From contig JARGGH010000018.1 in assembly GCA_029210945.1 (NCBI GenBank), positions 1-64,000 on the forward strand: a stretch of DNA of 64,000 nucleotides, given 5' to 3'. A program made the translations under genes and the position numbers. This DNA comes from Anaerolineales bacterium. GTDB taxonomy: Bacteria > Chloroflexota > Anaerolineae > Anaerolineales > E44-bin32. Positions 44,889 through 54,518 of the stretch are shown piece after piece. Numbering within the stretch: position 1 is the stretch's first letter; every line of letters begins with the position of its first letter. The notes under the pieces are model-generated. The model worked only from the letters and a program-made list of their open reading frames with translations, made no database searches and was not told the origin of the DNA.

Positions 44889-46346
44889 CTACAAGCCGAC
44901 TTCACGGTTGAAATCCTGGATCAGCCTGTCGATCTCAGGGATCTGCTCCTGGATCGAAGTCCAGTAATCATGATCGTACCACTGCGCGACCAGTTCATCG
45001 TGTTCGCGACCCTGCTGCTCGACCCAGGTGAAGTATTTCAGGTTATGCACCCGGCGCCTGTCTGTGTAACGCATGTCAAGCATATGATCGGTGGTTAAGC
45101 CCATCAGATAGCGGGCATAGTCAGCCGCCGCTTCAATCTCCCCGTAGCTGCCCATGCTCTCATGCATTTCATCAAGCCGGCTTTGATAAAGCTCCATCGA
45201 GTCGGTCAGAACCGTGATGACGACGTCATTGGAATTCAGTTCATAGTATTTCGAGAATTGGATCGCCATCGCCAGATTGGCAATCCCTGAAAATCCAAGC
45301 AGATCCAGCTGGGAAACCACATCCTCTTCGACTCCCTGCTTGACGAGATACTCCCTCCCGGCAGGCTCGTTGAACAGACGTGCGGTGTTGACGATCACGG
45401 CGTCATCGAGTGCGATAATCATATCGGTGTTCTTGACGTTGTGGATCCAGGGCACGTGTTTATCCCCGATCCCCTCGATGCGGTGGGCGCCGAACCCGTT
45501 CTCCAAAAGGGTCGGGCACTGCCAGGCTTCTCCCGCAGCGATCCTGCTATTGGGGAAGACCTGTTTGAGGTAGTCACCGCACCCGATCGTTCCGGCCGAT
45601 CCGGTCGTAAGCGTCACACCGGAAAAACGATCACCTGGACCCATAACATGCTGGAGGACCTCCTCCATCGCATGACCGGTCACATCGTAATGCCAGAGGT
45701 AATTGCCGAACTCTTCAAACTGGTTGAAGATCATCAGATCTTCACCTGATTCGCGCAGTTCCCAGCACTTATCGAAGATTTCCTTGACGTTCGACTCGCT
45801 GCCGGGCGTCTTGATGACCTCCCCGGCGATGTTCGCCAGCCAGTCGAAACGCTCCTTGCTCATCCCTTCCGGCAGAATGGCGATCGATTCGCAAGCCAGC
45901 AGAGCCGAGTCATAAGCGCCCCCGCGGCAGTAGTTGCCGGTGGAGGGCCAGACCGCTTTCTGCGAGGTGGGGTCGAATTGCCCGGTCACGAGTCTCGGCA
46001 CGAGGCAGCCAAAAGCCGCACCGACTTTATGGGCACCGGTGGGAAACCACTTGCCGGCGAGACCGATGATGCGTGCGTCGACGCCGGTGAGTTCTGAGGG
46101 GAATTCGATGTAGTTGACGCCGTCGAAACCGCCTCCGCTCTCTTGCGGTTCGTTCTTCCAGGTGATGCGGAACAAGTTGCGCGGGTTGATATCCCACAAG
46201 CCGATGCCGGACAGTTCTTTCTTAATTGAATCAGGAATTAGCGATGGATCCTTCATTTGAGCGAACGTCGGGATGATGATGTTGCGTTCACGCGCCCGTT
46301 CGACTGCTTTTTCAAATCCACTCTCAATGACTTTAAGGTCGATCAT
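44889..46346 (-). CDS. Fold-type-II PLP-dependent enzyme, unknown substrate
   Basis: 485 aa, cysteine synthase/tryptophan synthase-beta fold. The PLP Lys is in KWFPTGAHKVGAAFGCL, the Asn-containing loop in WPSTGNYCRGGAYDSALLACESIAI, and the glycine phosphate loop in TLTTGSAGTIGCGDYLK. It is longer than cysteine synthases and does not match classic diaminopropionate ammonia-lyase (YgeX) motifs. In YgeX-containing purine clusters a PLP lyase acts on 2,3-diaminopropionate; this protein occupies the same gene neighbourhood and could play that role (inference). AAAGGAG is upstream. Confidence 0.85.
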   Translation of the reverse strand: MIDLKVIESGFEKAVERARERNIIIPTFAQMKDPSLIPDSIKKELSGIGLWDINPRNLFRITWKNEPQESGGGFDGVNYIEFPSELTGVDARIIGLAGKWFPTGAHKVGAAFGCLVPRLVTGQFDPTSQKAVWPSTGNYCRGGAYDSALLACESIAILPEGMSKERFDWLANIAGEVIKTPGSESNVKEIFDKCWELRESGEDLMIFNQFEEFGNYLWHYDVTGHAMEEVLQHVMGPGDRFSGVTLTTGSAGTIGCGDYLKQVFPNSRIAAGEAWQCPTLLENGFGAHRIEGIGDKHVPWIHNVKNTDMIIALDDAVIVNTARLFNEPAGREYLVKQGVEEDVVSQLDLLGFSGIANLAMAIQFSKYYELNSNDVVITVLTDSMELYQSRLDEMHESMGSYGEIEAAADYARYLMGLTTDHMLDMRYTDRRRVHNLKYFTWVEQQGREHDELVAQWYDHDYWTSIQEQIPEIDRLIQDFNREVGL

Positions 46347-46368
46347 TCTACTTTCTCACTCCTTTAAT

Positions 46369-47316
46369 CTAAGGTTGACCGGGTTTCTCAGGCGCCTCTC
46401 GCACGATGTACAGCGGCCGGCCTTTGGCTTCATCATAAAGCCGACCAATGTACTCGCCCAGAATTCCCAATGATATTAATTGTACGCCACCAAGGAACAA
46501 TACGGCGATCAGTGTTGTTGCCTGCCCGAAGAAGGCCTGGCTGCCCATCAAGCGCAGCGCGATCACGACCGGGATCGCCAGGATGCTGATCCCAGCACTG
46601 AAAAAACCGAGATAGGTCGCGATTTGCAGTGGAAAATACGAGAATCCGGTGATCGCATTCAACGCCAACCGCAGCATCTTCCTGAATGGGTATTTCGTCT
46701 CGCCTGCATAGCGGGCCGCACGCGTATAGGGCACACCAATCTGGCGGAACCCGACCCAGGCGACCATCGCCCGCGGGAAGCGGTGGCGTTCGCGCATGCC
46801 CGAGAGCACGTTAACAACCTGGCGGTCCATCAAGCGGAAATCGCCGGTGTCGACCGGGATATCCACGTCGGTGATGCGATTGATCAGACGGTAGAACAAC
46901 GCCGCCGTCGCTTTCTTAAACCAGGTTTCGCCCTCACGCTCGGCCCGGACAGCGTAGACGACTTCAAATCCATCACGCCACTTCTCAATCAGGTCGGCGA
47001 TCACCTCGGGCGGGTCCTGCAGATCGGCGTCCATGATCACGACCGCCTGGCCGCGGCTGTAATCCAGCCCGGCCGTCACGGCGATCTGGTGGCCGAAATT
47101 GCGGGCAAAGATGACAGGCTTGATATGGGCATCTTCCTGGGCCTTTGCGAGGATCCAGTCGGTCGAGCCGTCGGTCGAGCCGTCGTCGATCAGCAGCAGC
47201 TCCCACGGTTCGCCCACCTGCTCCATGATCTCGGTCACGCGCCGGTGCAGTTCGGGGAGCGATTCGACCTCGTTGTAGACAGGCACTGCGATGGAGAAGA
47301 CAACATCCGGTTCCAT
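46369..47316 (-). CDS. GtrB/DPM1-like family 2 glycosyltransferase
   Basis: ~315 aa. A GT2 catalytic domain ([32 protein letters not shown] and the metal motif [13 protein letters not shown]) is followed by two C-terminal transmembrane helices (~235-300), as in polyprenyl-phosphate glycosyltransferases that load sugars on undecaprenyl phosphate. It does not fit the purine theme but is packed tightly between two PLP genes. The ATG at 47316 (GGAAGG 9 bases upstream) is preferred over a TTG at 47334. Confidence 0.9.
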   Translation of the reverse strand: MEPDVVFSIAVPVYNEVESLPELHRRVTEIMEQVGEPWELLLIDDGSTDGSTDWILAKAQEDAHIKPVIFARNFGHQIAVTAGLDYSRGQAVVIMDADLQDPPEVIADLIEKWRDGFEVVYAVRAEREGETWFKKATAALFYRLINRITDVDIPVDTGDFRLMDRQVVNVLSGMRERHRFPRAMVAWVGFRQIGVPYTRAARYAGETKYPFRKMLRLALNAITGFSYFPLQIATYLGFFSAGISILAIPVVIALRLMGSQAFFGQATTLIAVLFLGGVQLISLGILGEYIGRLYDEAKGRPLYIVREAPEKPGQP

Positions 47317-47334
47317 CGATTTCATCCTTCCCAA

Positions 47335-48600
47335 CTACGCTTCAAGTGCAGATTGCAGCGCGCTCAACAGTGGTTCGATCACAGGCGCCTTACCGGTGGC
47401 TTGCATACTGGCGCCCACATCTTTCAACCCGCTGCCGGTGTTCATCACAAGCACTTCATCGTTCGCCCCGATGAGCCCCTGCTCGATGGCGACTTTCATG
47501 CCTGCATAGGCTGTCGAGCCGGCCGGCTCTGCAAAGACAGCGACGTCCTTGCCGAGTTCAACCATCGCATCCAGAATGGCCTGATCGGAAACCGCCAGGT
47601 AGGCACCGCCTGTCTCTGTCGCGGCACGCAGCGCCCGCAGGCCATCGCGCGGCAGGTCGACCGAGATGCTGTCCGCCAGCGTGTCCGCTGCAACCGGCTT
47701 GATCTCTTCTGTGCCGGCGCGATAGGCGTTCGCGATCGCTGCTGAGCCTTCCGATTGGATGCCGTAGATGCGCGGCACGCGCTCGATCCATCCCAGCGAG
47801 GATAGCTCTTTGAAGCCTTTGTGCAGTCCGGAAATGATGTTCCCATCACCGACGGAGACGAAAACCGCATCGGGCACGTACCAGTTAGATTGCAGAGCCT
47901 GTCCGACCATCCCGCTCAATTGCTCACAGATCTCAAACGCGGCGGTCTTCTTGCCTTCGGCGGTGAACGGGTTGTAGCCGGTGTTGCGGCAGTACCACCC
48001 CAGAGCGTTGGCGGCTTCGACGCTGAGATCGAACGCGTCGTCGTAATTCCCATCGACGAGGAACACGCGCGCGCCGAAGATCATCAACTGGGCGACCTTG
48101 GCTGGCGGGGCCGTTTTCGGCGCCAGAATGACCGCCGGATGGGACGCTGCCGCTGCCATACCGGCGAGCGCCGCGCCGGCGTTACCAGTGGAGGCGGTGA
48201 TCGTCACCTCCACACCGGTCTGCTGGGCGCGCGCCACGACAACCGCGCTGGCACGGTCCTTGAACGAGGCGGTCGGGTTGCGGCCGTCATCTTTGAGCCA
48301 GAGCCTCTTCAAACCAAATTCAGCCGCTTTTACGGACAGATCGAAAACCGGCGTCCAGCCTACTGCCCACAGCGGCGTCCCGGTATGCCCCGGGTCGGCC
48401 ACAGGCAGCAGATCGAGATAGCGCCAGATCGAGAAATCCCTTGAAGCAGCAATTTTTCCTGGGGAGGAGGTGTTCTTGATGCGGTCATAATCAAGGATCA
48501 CATCCACATTCCCGCCGTCGTTTGGGCAGGTGTAAGTCAGTTCGTCCTGTTCATACGTCTTCCCGCAAACAGAACAGCGATAACCGATAAAAGACTGCAT
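47335..48600 (-). CDS. thrC: Threonine synthase-like PLP enzyme
   Basis: 421 aa. An N-terminal four-cysteine zinc-ribbon-like start (CSVCGKTY and TCPNDGG) precedes a fold-type-II domain with PLP Lys in GRNPTASFKDRASAVV, TASTGNAGAALAGMA and SVGDGNIISGLHKGF. It normally makes threonine from O-phosphohomoserine. The purine-cluster setting allows another beta- or gamma-elimination substrate such as diaminopropionate. No other threonine genes are adjacent. Confidence 0.85.
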   Translation of the reverse strand: MQSFIGYRCSVCGKTYEQDELTYTCPNDGGNVDVILDYDRIKNTSSPGKIAASRDFSIWRYLDLLPVADPGHTGTPLWAVGWTPVFDLSVKAAEFGLKRLWLKDDGRNPTASFKDRASAVVVARAQQTGVEVTITASTGNAGAALAGMAAAASHPAVILAPKTAPPAKVAQLMIFGARVFLVDGNYDDAFDLSVEAANALGWYCRNTGYNPFTAEGKKTAAFEICEQLSGMVGQALQSNWYVPDAVFVSVGDGNIISGLHKGFKELSSLGWIERVPRIYGIQSEGSAAIANAYRAGTEEIKPVAADTLADSISVDLPRDGLRALRAATETGGAYLAVSDQAILDAMVELGKDVAVFAEPAGSTAYAGMKVAIEQGLIGANDEVLVMNTGSGLKDVGASMQATGKAPVIEPLLSALQSALEA

Positions 48601-48604
48601 GTTA

Positions 48605-49594
48605 TTAGCTTTCTCCTGAACTGCTCGGCGAGAACGGCTTCCCCAGTGCAGCCGGGGGTCTCACTCGTAGAATATGACGCAACCTTGATTGAAAGCGCCT
48701 AGGCGCGAACAAGATTAAGCGCTCGCTCACGTCGCTCCCAACCAATGTCAGAACCGTGATCATCAAAACCCACGGAAGCGCGTTAAACGCCACGACAGAC
48801 ACCTCCGGGAAACGGCGCTGAAGCACGGTTGCGAGCGCTTTGCTTGCCCCGAACAGCAGCGCGCCAAGCGCGCCGCGTATCGGCGACCAGCCACCGAAGA
48901 TCACGATCGCAAGGGCGATCCACCCCAATCCGCGCGTGTGCCCTTCGCTCCAGCCAAGCTTGATATCCAGTGAGTATGCGGCGCCGGCGATGCCGACCAG
49001 CGCACCACCTACGATCGTATATAGATATCGCAGCCGCTGAATGTTCACGCCGCGCGCAAAACCGGTTTCGGGGCGATCCCCGGCGCTGCGCAATTTCAAT
49101 CCTGGCTTCGTGCGGAAGATCCACCACCATGTGAGACCCACCAGCACGAACGCAAAATACACAACCGGATCATGATCGAAGAAGATCGGGCCGATCACCG
49201 GGATGTCTTTCAAGATCGGGATCCCCCAATGCCGCACCGATTCTCCCGGGATGCGTGTGTAGTTCTGTCCCAGAAAAGCGCTCAATTCCTCACCCAGAAG
49301 CGTGAGCACGAAACCGACCGCGAATTGATCTTTGCGCAATCGGATGGTGCTGAATGCCAGAATAGAGGCGAACAAACCGCCAATCAGCGCAGCCGCCAGG
49401 AAACCCAGCCACACACTTCCGGTAAGCAAGCCGGCGATGAAACCGATCATAGCTGAGAGCAGCATGGTGCCATCAAGCGAGAGATTCACGATTCCGGCCC
49501 GCTCGGTGATCGTTTCACCACAAACCGCGATCATCAGCGGGGTCGCCTGCAGCACGATCGAAGAAAGCACGCGTACCCATTCAACTTCATTCAT
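48605..49594 (-). CDS. BMP-type ABC importer permease (system B, second)
   Basis: 329 aa, ~9 hydrophobic helices. The motif GETITERAGIVNLSLDGTMLLSAM and the C-terminal GLGWIALAIVIFGGWSPIRGALGALLFG are typical of nucleoside/simple-sugar ABC permeases (YufQ/NupQ type). It forms a heterodimer with the permease at 49587-50642; the start at 49594 overlaps that gene's stop by 8 bases. Confidence 0.9.
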   Translation of the reverse strand: MNEVEWVRVLSSIVLQATPLMIAVCGETITERAGIVNLSLDGTMLLSAMIGFIAGLLTGSVWLGFLAAALIGGLFASILAFSTIRLRKDQFAVGFVLTLLGEELSAFLGQNYTRIPGESVRHWGIPILKDIPVIGPIFFDHDPVVYFAFVLVGLTWWWIFRTKPGLKLRSAGDRPETGFARGVNIQRLRYLYTIVGGALVGIAGAAYSLDIKLGWSEGHTRGLGWIALAIVIFGGWSPIRGALGALLFGASKALATVLQRRFPEVSVVAFNALPWVLMITVLTLVGSDVSERLILFAPRRFQSRLRHILRVRPPAALGKPFSPSSSGES

Positions 49595-50642
49595 CAGCCA
49601 GCGCCTTCCCTCCTCTGGATCCAAAAATACCCAGTTGGCGATAGTCCCCGAACAGCAGGACAAGCAGGACCATGACGCTGGTCAGAATCCCTCCAAGCGA
49701 AGAATGCAGCTGTGTTCTCAATTGGAGCGAGATGCTTCCACTTAACACCGCCGAGAAAAAGAACGCGACAAACGGCACCAGCACAACCCGGAAGAGCGCA
49801 AGCATAACCACCAGGAGCGCCAGGAAACCGATGCCTCCTGAAATGCTCTGGCGAAGACTGTCGAACCAACTCAGCACGCGCACAGAGCCACCCAGACCAG
49901 CCAATGCTCCGCAGAACATCATCGCCAAGATCATCTCGCGTTCGCTCGACACCCCGAGCAAGAAGGCTGATTTCGGATTGCGCCCCAGAGCATCCAACTT
50001 CAGCCCCCAGTAGGTCCCGCGTAAGATGAAGTAAACTGCAGCCAGCGCGCCAAGTGTGAGCGCGATCGAAAGCGGGCTTAAACGCGAAACGCCAAGCAGC
50101 GGGAACAGCGCTTTCTCCGGGAAAGGAACGGTGCCACGGAACGTTCCACCTTCAGGCGGCTGCCATGGCCCCGAGATGAGATAGTTTGTAAAGATGATTG
50201 CGATGTTGTTGAGCGCAAGCCCGCCGAAAATTTCATGCACCCCACCCCGGGTCTTAAAGATCGCGACAACGCCAGCCCATAGAGCACCGGCTGCCATCGC
50301 CACGAGGATCTCAGCGACGAGCAGGATCGGGCGCGGGGCGTCGAATCGAAGCGCCAGCCAGCTGGACGCGACGGCGCCCATCACGATTTGCCCCTCCACA
50401 CCGATGTTCCAGAGCCCAGCCGTGAACGCCACCACAAGACCCGCGGCGGCGAGCGTTAACGGCACCCAGAACGCAGCCACGCTGAGCACCTTGGCTTCAG
50501 TGCCAAAAGCCCCTTGAAGCAATGCGCCAAACCCTTCGAACGGTGAGACTCCAAAAAGGAGCAGCAGACCGCTTGTGATGACTAATGCGCCCAGGACGGG
50601 CGCCAGCGGCCAGAGTCTTCTCAGCCATGCGCGCCCGGTCAC
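49587..50642 (-). CDS. BMP-type ABC importer permease (system B, first)
   Basis: 351 aa with multiple transmembrane helices. Signature blocks: GLVVAFTAGLWNIGVEGQIVMGAVASSW, VHEIFGGLALNNIAIIFTNYL and LGRNPKSAFLLGVS. It has the YufP/NupP-like half of a nucleoside importer. It overlaps the ATPase stop by 4 bases and the partner permease by 8, so one translational unit. Confidence 0.9.
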   Translation of the reverse strand: MTGRAWLRRLWPLAPVLGALVITSGLLLLFGVSPFEGFGALLQGAFGTEAKVLSVAAFWVPLTLAAAGLVVAFTAGLWNIGVEGQIVMGAVASSWLALRFDAPRPILLVAEILVAMAAGALWAGVVAIFKTRGGVHEIFGGLALNNIAIIFTNYLISGPWQPPEGGTFRGTVPFPEKALFPLLGVSRLSPLSIALTLGALAAVYFILRGTYWGLKLDALGRNPKSAFLLGVSSEREMILAMMFCGALAGLGGSVRVLSWFDSLRQSISGGIGFLALLVVMLALFRVVLVPFVAFFFSAVLSGSISLQLRTQLHSSLGGILTSVMVLLVLLFGDYRQLGIFGSRGGKALADE

Positions 50643-52102
50643 AACTCGCCCCCGATCATATGGCCCAATTCGTCGGTTGTCGTTTGATCGGCTGTGACGA
50701 TCCTGGACATCTGACCTCCGGAAAATGCTGCGATGCGGTCGCTTCGCTCGATAATTTCATCCAGGTCGGCGGAGAAAAAGATGATCCCGGCCCCCTCGGC
50801 AGCGCGTTGGAACAGCACCTGCCAGATCCACTCTGCGGAACGCACATCGAGACCGCGCGTGGGATGCTCTAACAATATCAGCCGGGCTGACTTGCGCAGC
50901 AACGCGAGCAGCGCGCGTTGTTGGTTCCCTCCGGATAATTCTTCAACCCTCGAGGTCGATTGGCCGACGATCTGGTACTCATCTATGCGTTCTTCTGTCA
51001 ACTGCTGGTAGCGTTCACGCTGGATGACAAATCCATGCTGCGGCTCTGCCAGCACGAAATGGTCAGTAAGGCTCAACCCCTCGACCAGTCCTTCCTCCAG
51101 GCGCCCAGAAGGCATGTAAGCCACACCTTCCTCCCGGCGCTTGTGGTACCCAAACCTGGTCATATCCCGCTCTTCGATGATGATCTTGCCGCTCTCGGCC
51201 TCGACCAATCCAGCACACGCTCGCAGCAGCAACTGCTGGCCGCTCCCCTCTAACCCCGCAAGGCCAAGCACCTCGCCGGCATGCAGCTCCAGATTCAGCG
51301 GACCGACAAGAATACGTCCATCGGAAAGCTGCAGGTCCTGCAGCTGCATGATCGTATGCTCACGAATGTATGATGCACGCTCTGTCCGTTTGGGAAGCTC
51401 CTCAAACATCAGCGAAACGAGGCTCTGTTTCGTGGCCGGCAGAGTGACTCCACCGACCTTCCTGCCACGCCGCAGAACATAGACCTCGTCACAGAGTTCC
51501 TGGACCTCAGACAGTTTGTGTGAAACAAGGATGATGATCTTGCCATCTTTCCCAGCGAGCTTCTGCAGTGAATTGAAGAGCTGTTCTTTCTGGTCGGCGC
51601 TGATGCCGGTTGTAGGTTCATCGAGAATCAACAGGTCCGCGCCAAGTGATAAAAGCCGAATGAGTTCAAGCTGCTGTCTCTCACCGAGCGAAAGTGTGTC
51701 GATATAGGCGCGCGGGTTCACTTCAAAGCCGACCGTGCTCGCAAATGCGGTCAGTTCCTCCTCCGCCTTCCCCAGATCAACAGCCAGCGCCCCGCTGCGA
51801 CCGAGGACGTAGTTCTCCACTGTCCGCATGCTGGGCACATCCAGGGGATCCTGGTAAATCATGCCGATCCCTGCCGCCAGCGCGTCGGCGGGCGAAAAGA
51901 ACGATCTATCTGTCCAATCAATTACGATCGTGCCATGATCAGGCTTATGATAGCCAGAGAGGACCTTCATTAACGTCGTTTTTCCGGCACCGTTTTCGCC
52001 CAGCACGCCGTAGATCTTGCCAGGCTCGAACTCCAATGTGATGCCATCATTGGCTTTCACATCTCCAAAGTGTTTGTGGATATTTTGAAGCTGAATATGC
52101 AT
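50639..52102 (-). CDS. BMP-type ABC importer ATPase, duplicated domain (system B)
   Basis: 487 aa, two ABC domains in tandem. First: Walker A GENGAGKTTLMK, signature LSLGERQQLEL, Walker B LLILDEPTTGIS. Second: degenerate loop GLAGLEGSGQQLLL, signature LSGGNQQRALLALL, ILLEHPTRGLDV. It energises uptake through the two permeases. The ATG at 52102 is used; a TTG at 52120 is also in frame. It is the closer match to nucleoside importers (NupO/YufO group) than to ribose ATPases, judged by gene order. Confidence 0.9.
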   Translation of the reverse strand: MHIQLQNIHKHFGDVKANDGITLEFEPGKIYGVLGENGAGKTTLMKVLSGYHKPDHGTIVIDWTDRSFFSPADALAAGIGMIYQDPLDVPSMRTVENYVLGRSGALAVDLGKAEEELTAFASTVGFEVNPRAYIDTLSLGERQQLELIRLLSLGADLLILDEPTTGISADQKEQLFNSLQKLAGKDGKIIILVSHKLSEVQELCDEVYVLRRGRKVGGVTLPATKQSLVSLMFEELPKRTERASYIREHTIMQLQDLQLSDGRILVGPLNLELHAGEVLGLAGLEGSGQQLLLRACAGLVEAESGKIIIEERDMTRFGYHKRREEGVAYMPSGRLEEGLVEGLSLTDHFVLAEPQHGFVIQRERYQQLTEERIDEYQIVGQSTSRVEELSGGNQQRALLALLRKSARLILLEHPTRGLDVRSAEWIWQVLFQRAAEGAGIIFFSADLDEIIERSDRIAAFSGGQMSRIVTADQTTTDELGHMIGGEL

Positions 52103-52177
52103 AACGCCGGTAGGATCCAATCCGAGGGGAGAGCGTCATAGACGCTCCCCCCTCAGGTTATTGAGGTGTGATCCGAA

Positions 52178-53383
52178 CTATTTGCTCGGGCCTTCCATAC
52201 CTTCTAGAAGCTGGGGCAGATACCAGATCTGCTGGCCGGTAGCAACTTCACCCTCCTCAAGATAGGTCGTCCCATCCTGAAGATTGAGGGGGCCTTTCCA
52301 CACGACAACGTCGCCGGAGGCCATACCATCGATGAAGGTCTCAAGATCCGCTTTCCACTCGTCCGTCAGGCCGGGTCCGTGAATCCAGCCAATCGGTGTC
52401 TTGGTGCGGTCATCGAGCGCGTCCCATGCAGCTTTGTTCCATTCCCACTCCTGCTCCCAGGATCCAGCCTCAACCGCGCTGGCGGTCTCAAGATAGTCAG
52501 GACCCCAATTAAAGTAGGGGACACCCAGGCAGATCTCGGGTTTTTCGTCACAGGCGCCGACGAAGTCGTACGGCACTGCGAAGACGCGTTCACCTTGATC
52601 GGCGCGCTGGCCGCTCACTACGATCGCTTCCGTGGTATCGATCCCGCTCAGGACGACATCCGCGCCGGAATCGATAAAGTTCGTTGTGACCTCGGTGGGA
52701 TCCAGGGTCACGCCAGGGATATTGAACCAGAATCCGATCCACGTCACGGTGTACTCCAGATCATCGGGATCCATGCCACGGAACTCATCATAGCAGTAAC
52801 GCGCGCCGAGATAGGCTGAGGCCGCCAGGCGCCGCGTCTCGAAATTGATCAGCGGTCCGAGATAGGCCAGCTTGCCGGTCTCGGTTGCAAGGGCGGCCGC
52901 GCACCCGGCAACCGCTTTCATGTCGGGCATCCGTCCCATGATATTGCCAAGGTTTGGCGGAGCTTTTCCAGCATCTTGTCCTTCTGCCCAGGCATCATCA
53001 CCCGAAATGCTGATGAAGGTGACCTCTGGATATTTCTCGGCCGCACCGAGAGTGTCCTCCTCAAATTCGTCAGAGGTCGTAAATACCAGCTGTGCCCCAT
53101 CGGCGACCATGTCGTCCACAACGCCCTCCAGCGTCGCTTCGGGTTTATCAGCCGGGTTCAGGCTTTCAAACACGATCATGCGTGCGCCAGGCATGTTCTC
53201 CTCGACATACTGCCCGCCCTCATAATGCGCCTGGCTCCAGCCACGATCATTCTTCGGCCCAACGAGCACTACGCCGAAAACAAACTCCTGCTCCTCTTCC
53301 ACCGTGCCGCCAGCGCAGGCGGAAAGCAAGAGCGCAGGGATGATCAGCAGTGCCATCAATCGAAATAGGAATCTCTTAGACAT
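52178..53383 (-). CDS. BMP-family substrate-binding lipoprotein (system B)
   Basis: 401 aa. Signal peptide with lipobox LLSACAGG, so membrane-anchored outside the cell. The PnrA/BMP-like periplasmic-binding fold shows GVVLVGPKNDRGWSQAHYEGGQYVEE, GAQLVFTTSDEFEE and GADVVLSGIDTTEAIV. It delivers a nucleoside, base or related heterocycle to the ATPase/permeases encoded downstream. It differs substantially from the binding protein of system A, suggesting different ligands. Confidence 0.9.
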   Translation of the reverse strand: MSKRFLFRLMALLIIPALLLSACAGGTVEEEQEFVFGVVLVGPKNDRGWSQAHYEGGQYVEENMPGARMIVFESLNPADKPEATLEGVVDDMVADGAQLVFTTSDEFEEDTLGAAEKYPEVTFISISGDDAWAEGQDAGKAPPNLGNIMGRMPDMKAVAGCAAALATETGKLAYLGPLINFETRRLAASAYLGARYCYDEFRGMDPDDLEYTVTWIGFWFNIPGVTLDPTEVTTNFIDSGADVVLSGIDTTEAIVVSGQRADQGERVFAVPYDFVGACDEKPEICLGVPYFNWGPDYLETASAVEAGSWEQEWEWNKAAWDALDDRTKTPIGWIHGPGLTDEWKADLETFIDGMASGDVVVWKGPLNLQDGTTYLEEGEVATGQQIWYLPQLLEGMEGPSK

Positions 53384-53561
53384 GTGATGCTTCTCCTGTT
53401 CGGATAAAGTCGTTCGGAGTTCTCTCCTGCATCCAGATCAATCTCTATGTTGACGACCACCTCCTCCACTGGTTCCACACTGATGCCCAATCCCGAGAAA
53501 GATCGGTAGAGAACCGCTTCTGCCAGTGTCAACGGTCAGCCATCTTGTTCGCTCCACTGGG

Positions 53562-54518
53562 TCAGTGTTTCTCCTCACGGGCATAAGGAAGCCCTAAAGC
53601 GGCGGGAGCACCCAATCGCTTACTGATCGCCTCCCACCACGTGATGATCACCAGCACAACAATCGTAAAGATATACGGCATCATGTTCAGAAATGGCGCC
53701 GGGATGGTCGTACCCGCCGCCTGCATGCGGAATTGGATCGCGTTGATACCGCCGAAGAGCATCGCGCCGATCACCGCCCGGAGCGGATCCCAGGTGGCGA
53801 AAATGACCAGCGCGATCGCGATCCAACCGCGCCCTCCGGTGATATTATCCGCCCACCCCTGCAGGTAGCCCAGCGATAAATGGGCGCCCGCGACGCCCAT
53901 CAACATGCCGCCGAAGATTGTGTAAATGTAGCGCGTGCGGATCACGGGAACACCCATCGCATCAGCAGCCAGCGGCTTTTCGCCAACCGCCCTCAAATGC
54001 AGCCCGGGCTGGGTCCTGTAGAGGAAGAACCAGAGCAGCGGGAGCAGCAAATACAGACCGTAGGTCAGCACATCCTGATTGAAGAAGGAAGGGCCCAGGA
54101 TCGGAATATCGCTCAAGAGCGGCAGCGGGGTGCGCACAAATTTGGGGCCCTGGAGCCCGACCATGGTTGTGCCGCCCGGACCCAATCGCTGGCCCATGAA
54201 GCTTGCCAGGCCGGTGCCAAAGATGGTCAGCGCCAGACCGCTCACCACCTGATCGGCACGCATCGTATTCGACAGGAAGGCGTGAATCAGCGCCAGTAAT
54301 CCACCCACCAGCACGGCACCCAGCAGCCCGATCCACGCACTCCCGCTGTGGTATGAAACGGCGAATGCAGTCGCCGCGCCCATCATCATGATGCCTTCCA
54401 CCCCCAGGTTGAGGATGCCGACCCGCTCGGTATAGATCTCACCCAGAGTCGCGTAAAGCAACGAGGTTCCCGCACGGATAGTAATTATGAGGATGGATAC
54501 AATCAATGCTTCTGTCAT
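53562..54518 (-). CDS. BMP-type ABC importer permease (system A, second)
   Basis: 318 aa. The start region RAGTSLLYATLGEIYTERVGILNLGVEGIMMMGA and the later GWADNITGGRGWIAIALVIFATWDPLRAVIGAMLFG are characteristic of this permease class. It overlaps the first permease of system A by 4 bases. It is paralogous to 48605-49594. Confidence 0.92.
   Translation of the reverse strand: MTEALIVSILIITIRAGTSLLYATLGEIYTERVGILNLGVEGIMMMGAATAFAVSYHSGSAWIGLLGAVLVGGLLALIHAFLSNTMRADQVVSGLALTIFGTGLASFMGQRLGPGGTTMVGLQGPKFVRTPLPLLSDIPILGPSFFNQDVLTYGLYLLLPLLWFFLYRTQPGLHLRAVGEKPLAADAMGVPVIRTRYIYTIFGGMLMGVAGAHLSLGYLQGWADNITGGRGWIAIALVIFATWDPLRAVIGAMLFGGINAIQFRMQAAGTTIPAPFLNMMPYIFTIVVLVIITWWEAISKRLGAPAALGLPYAREEKH

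Noticed and set aside
53356..53532. 58-codon minus-strand frame (TTG start) in front of the system B binding protein
   Set aside because: No ribosome site, runs 28 bp into the lipoprotein gene out of frame, no similarity to the system A leader frame.
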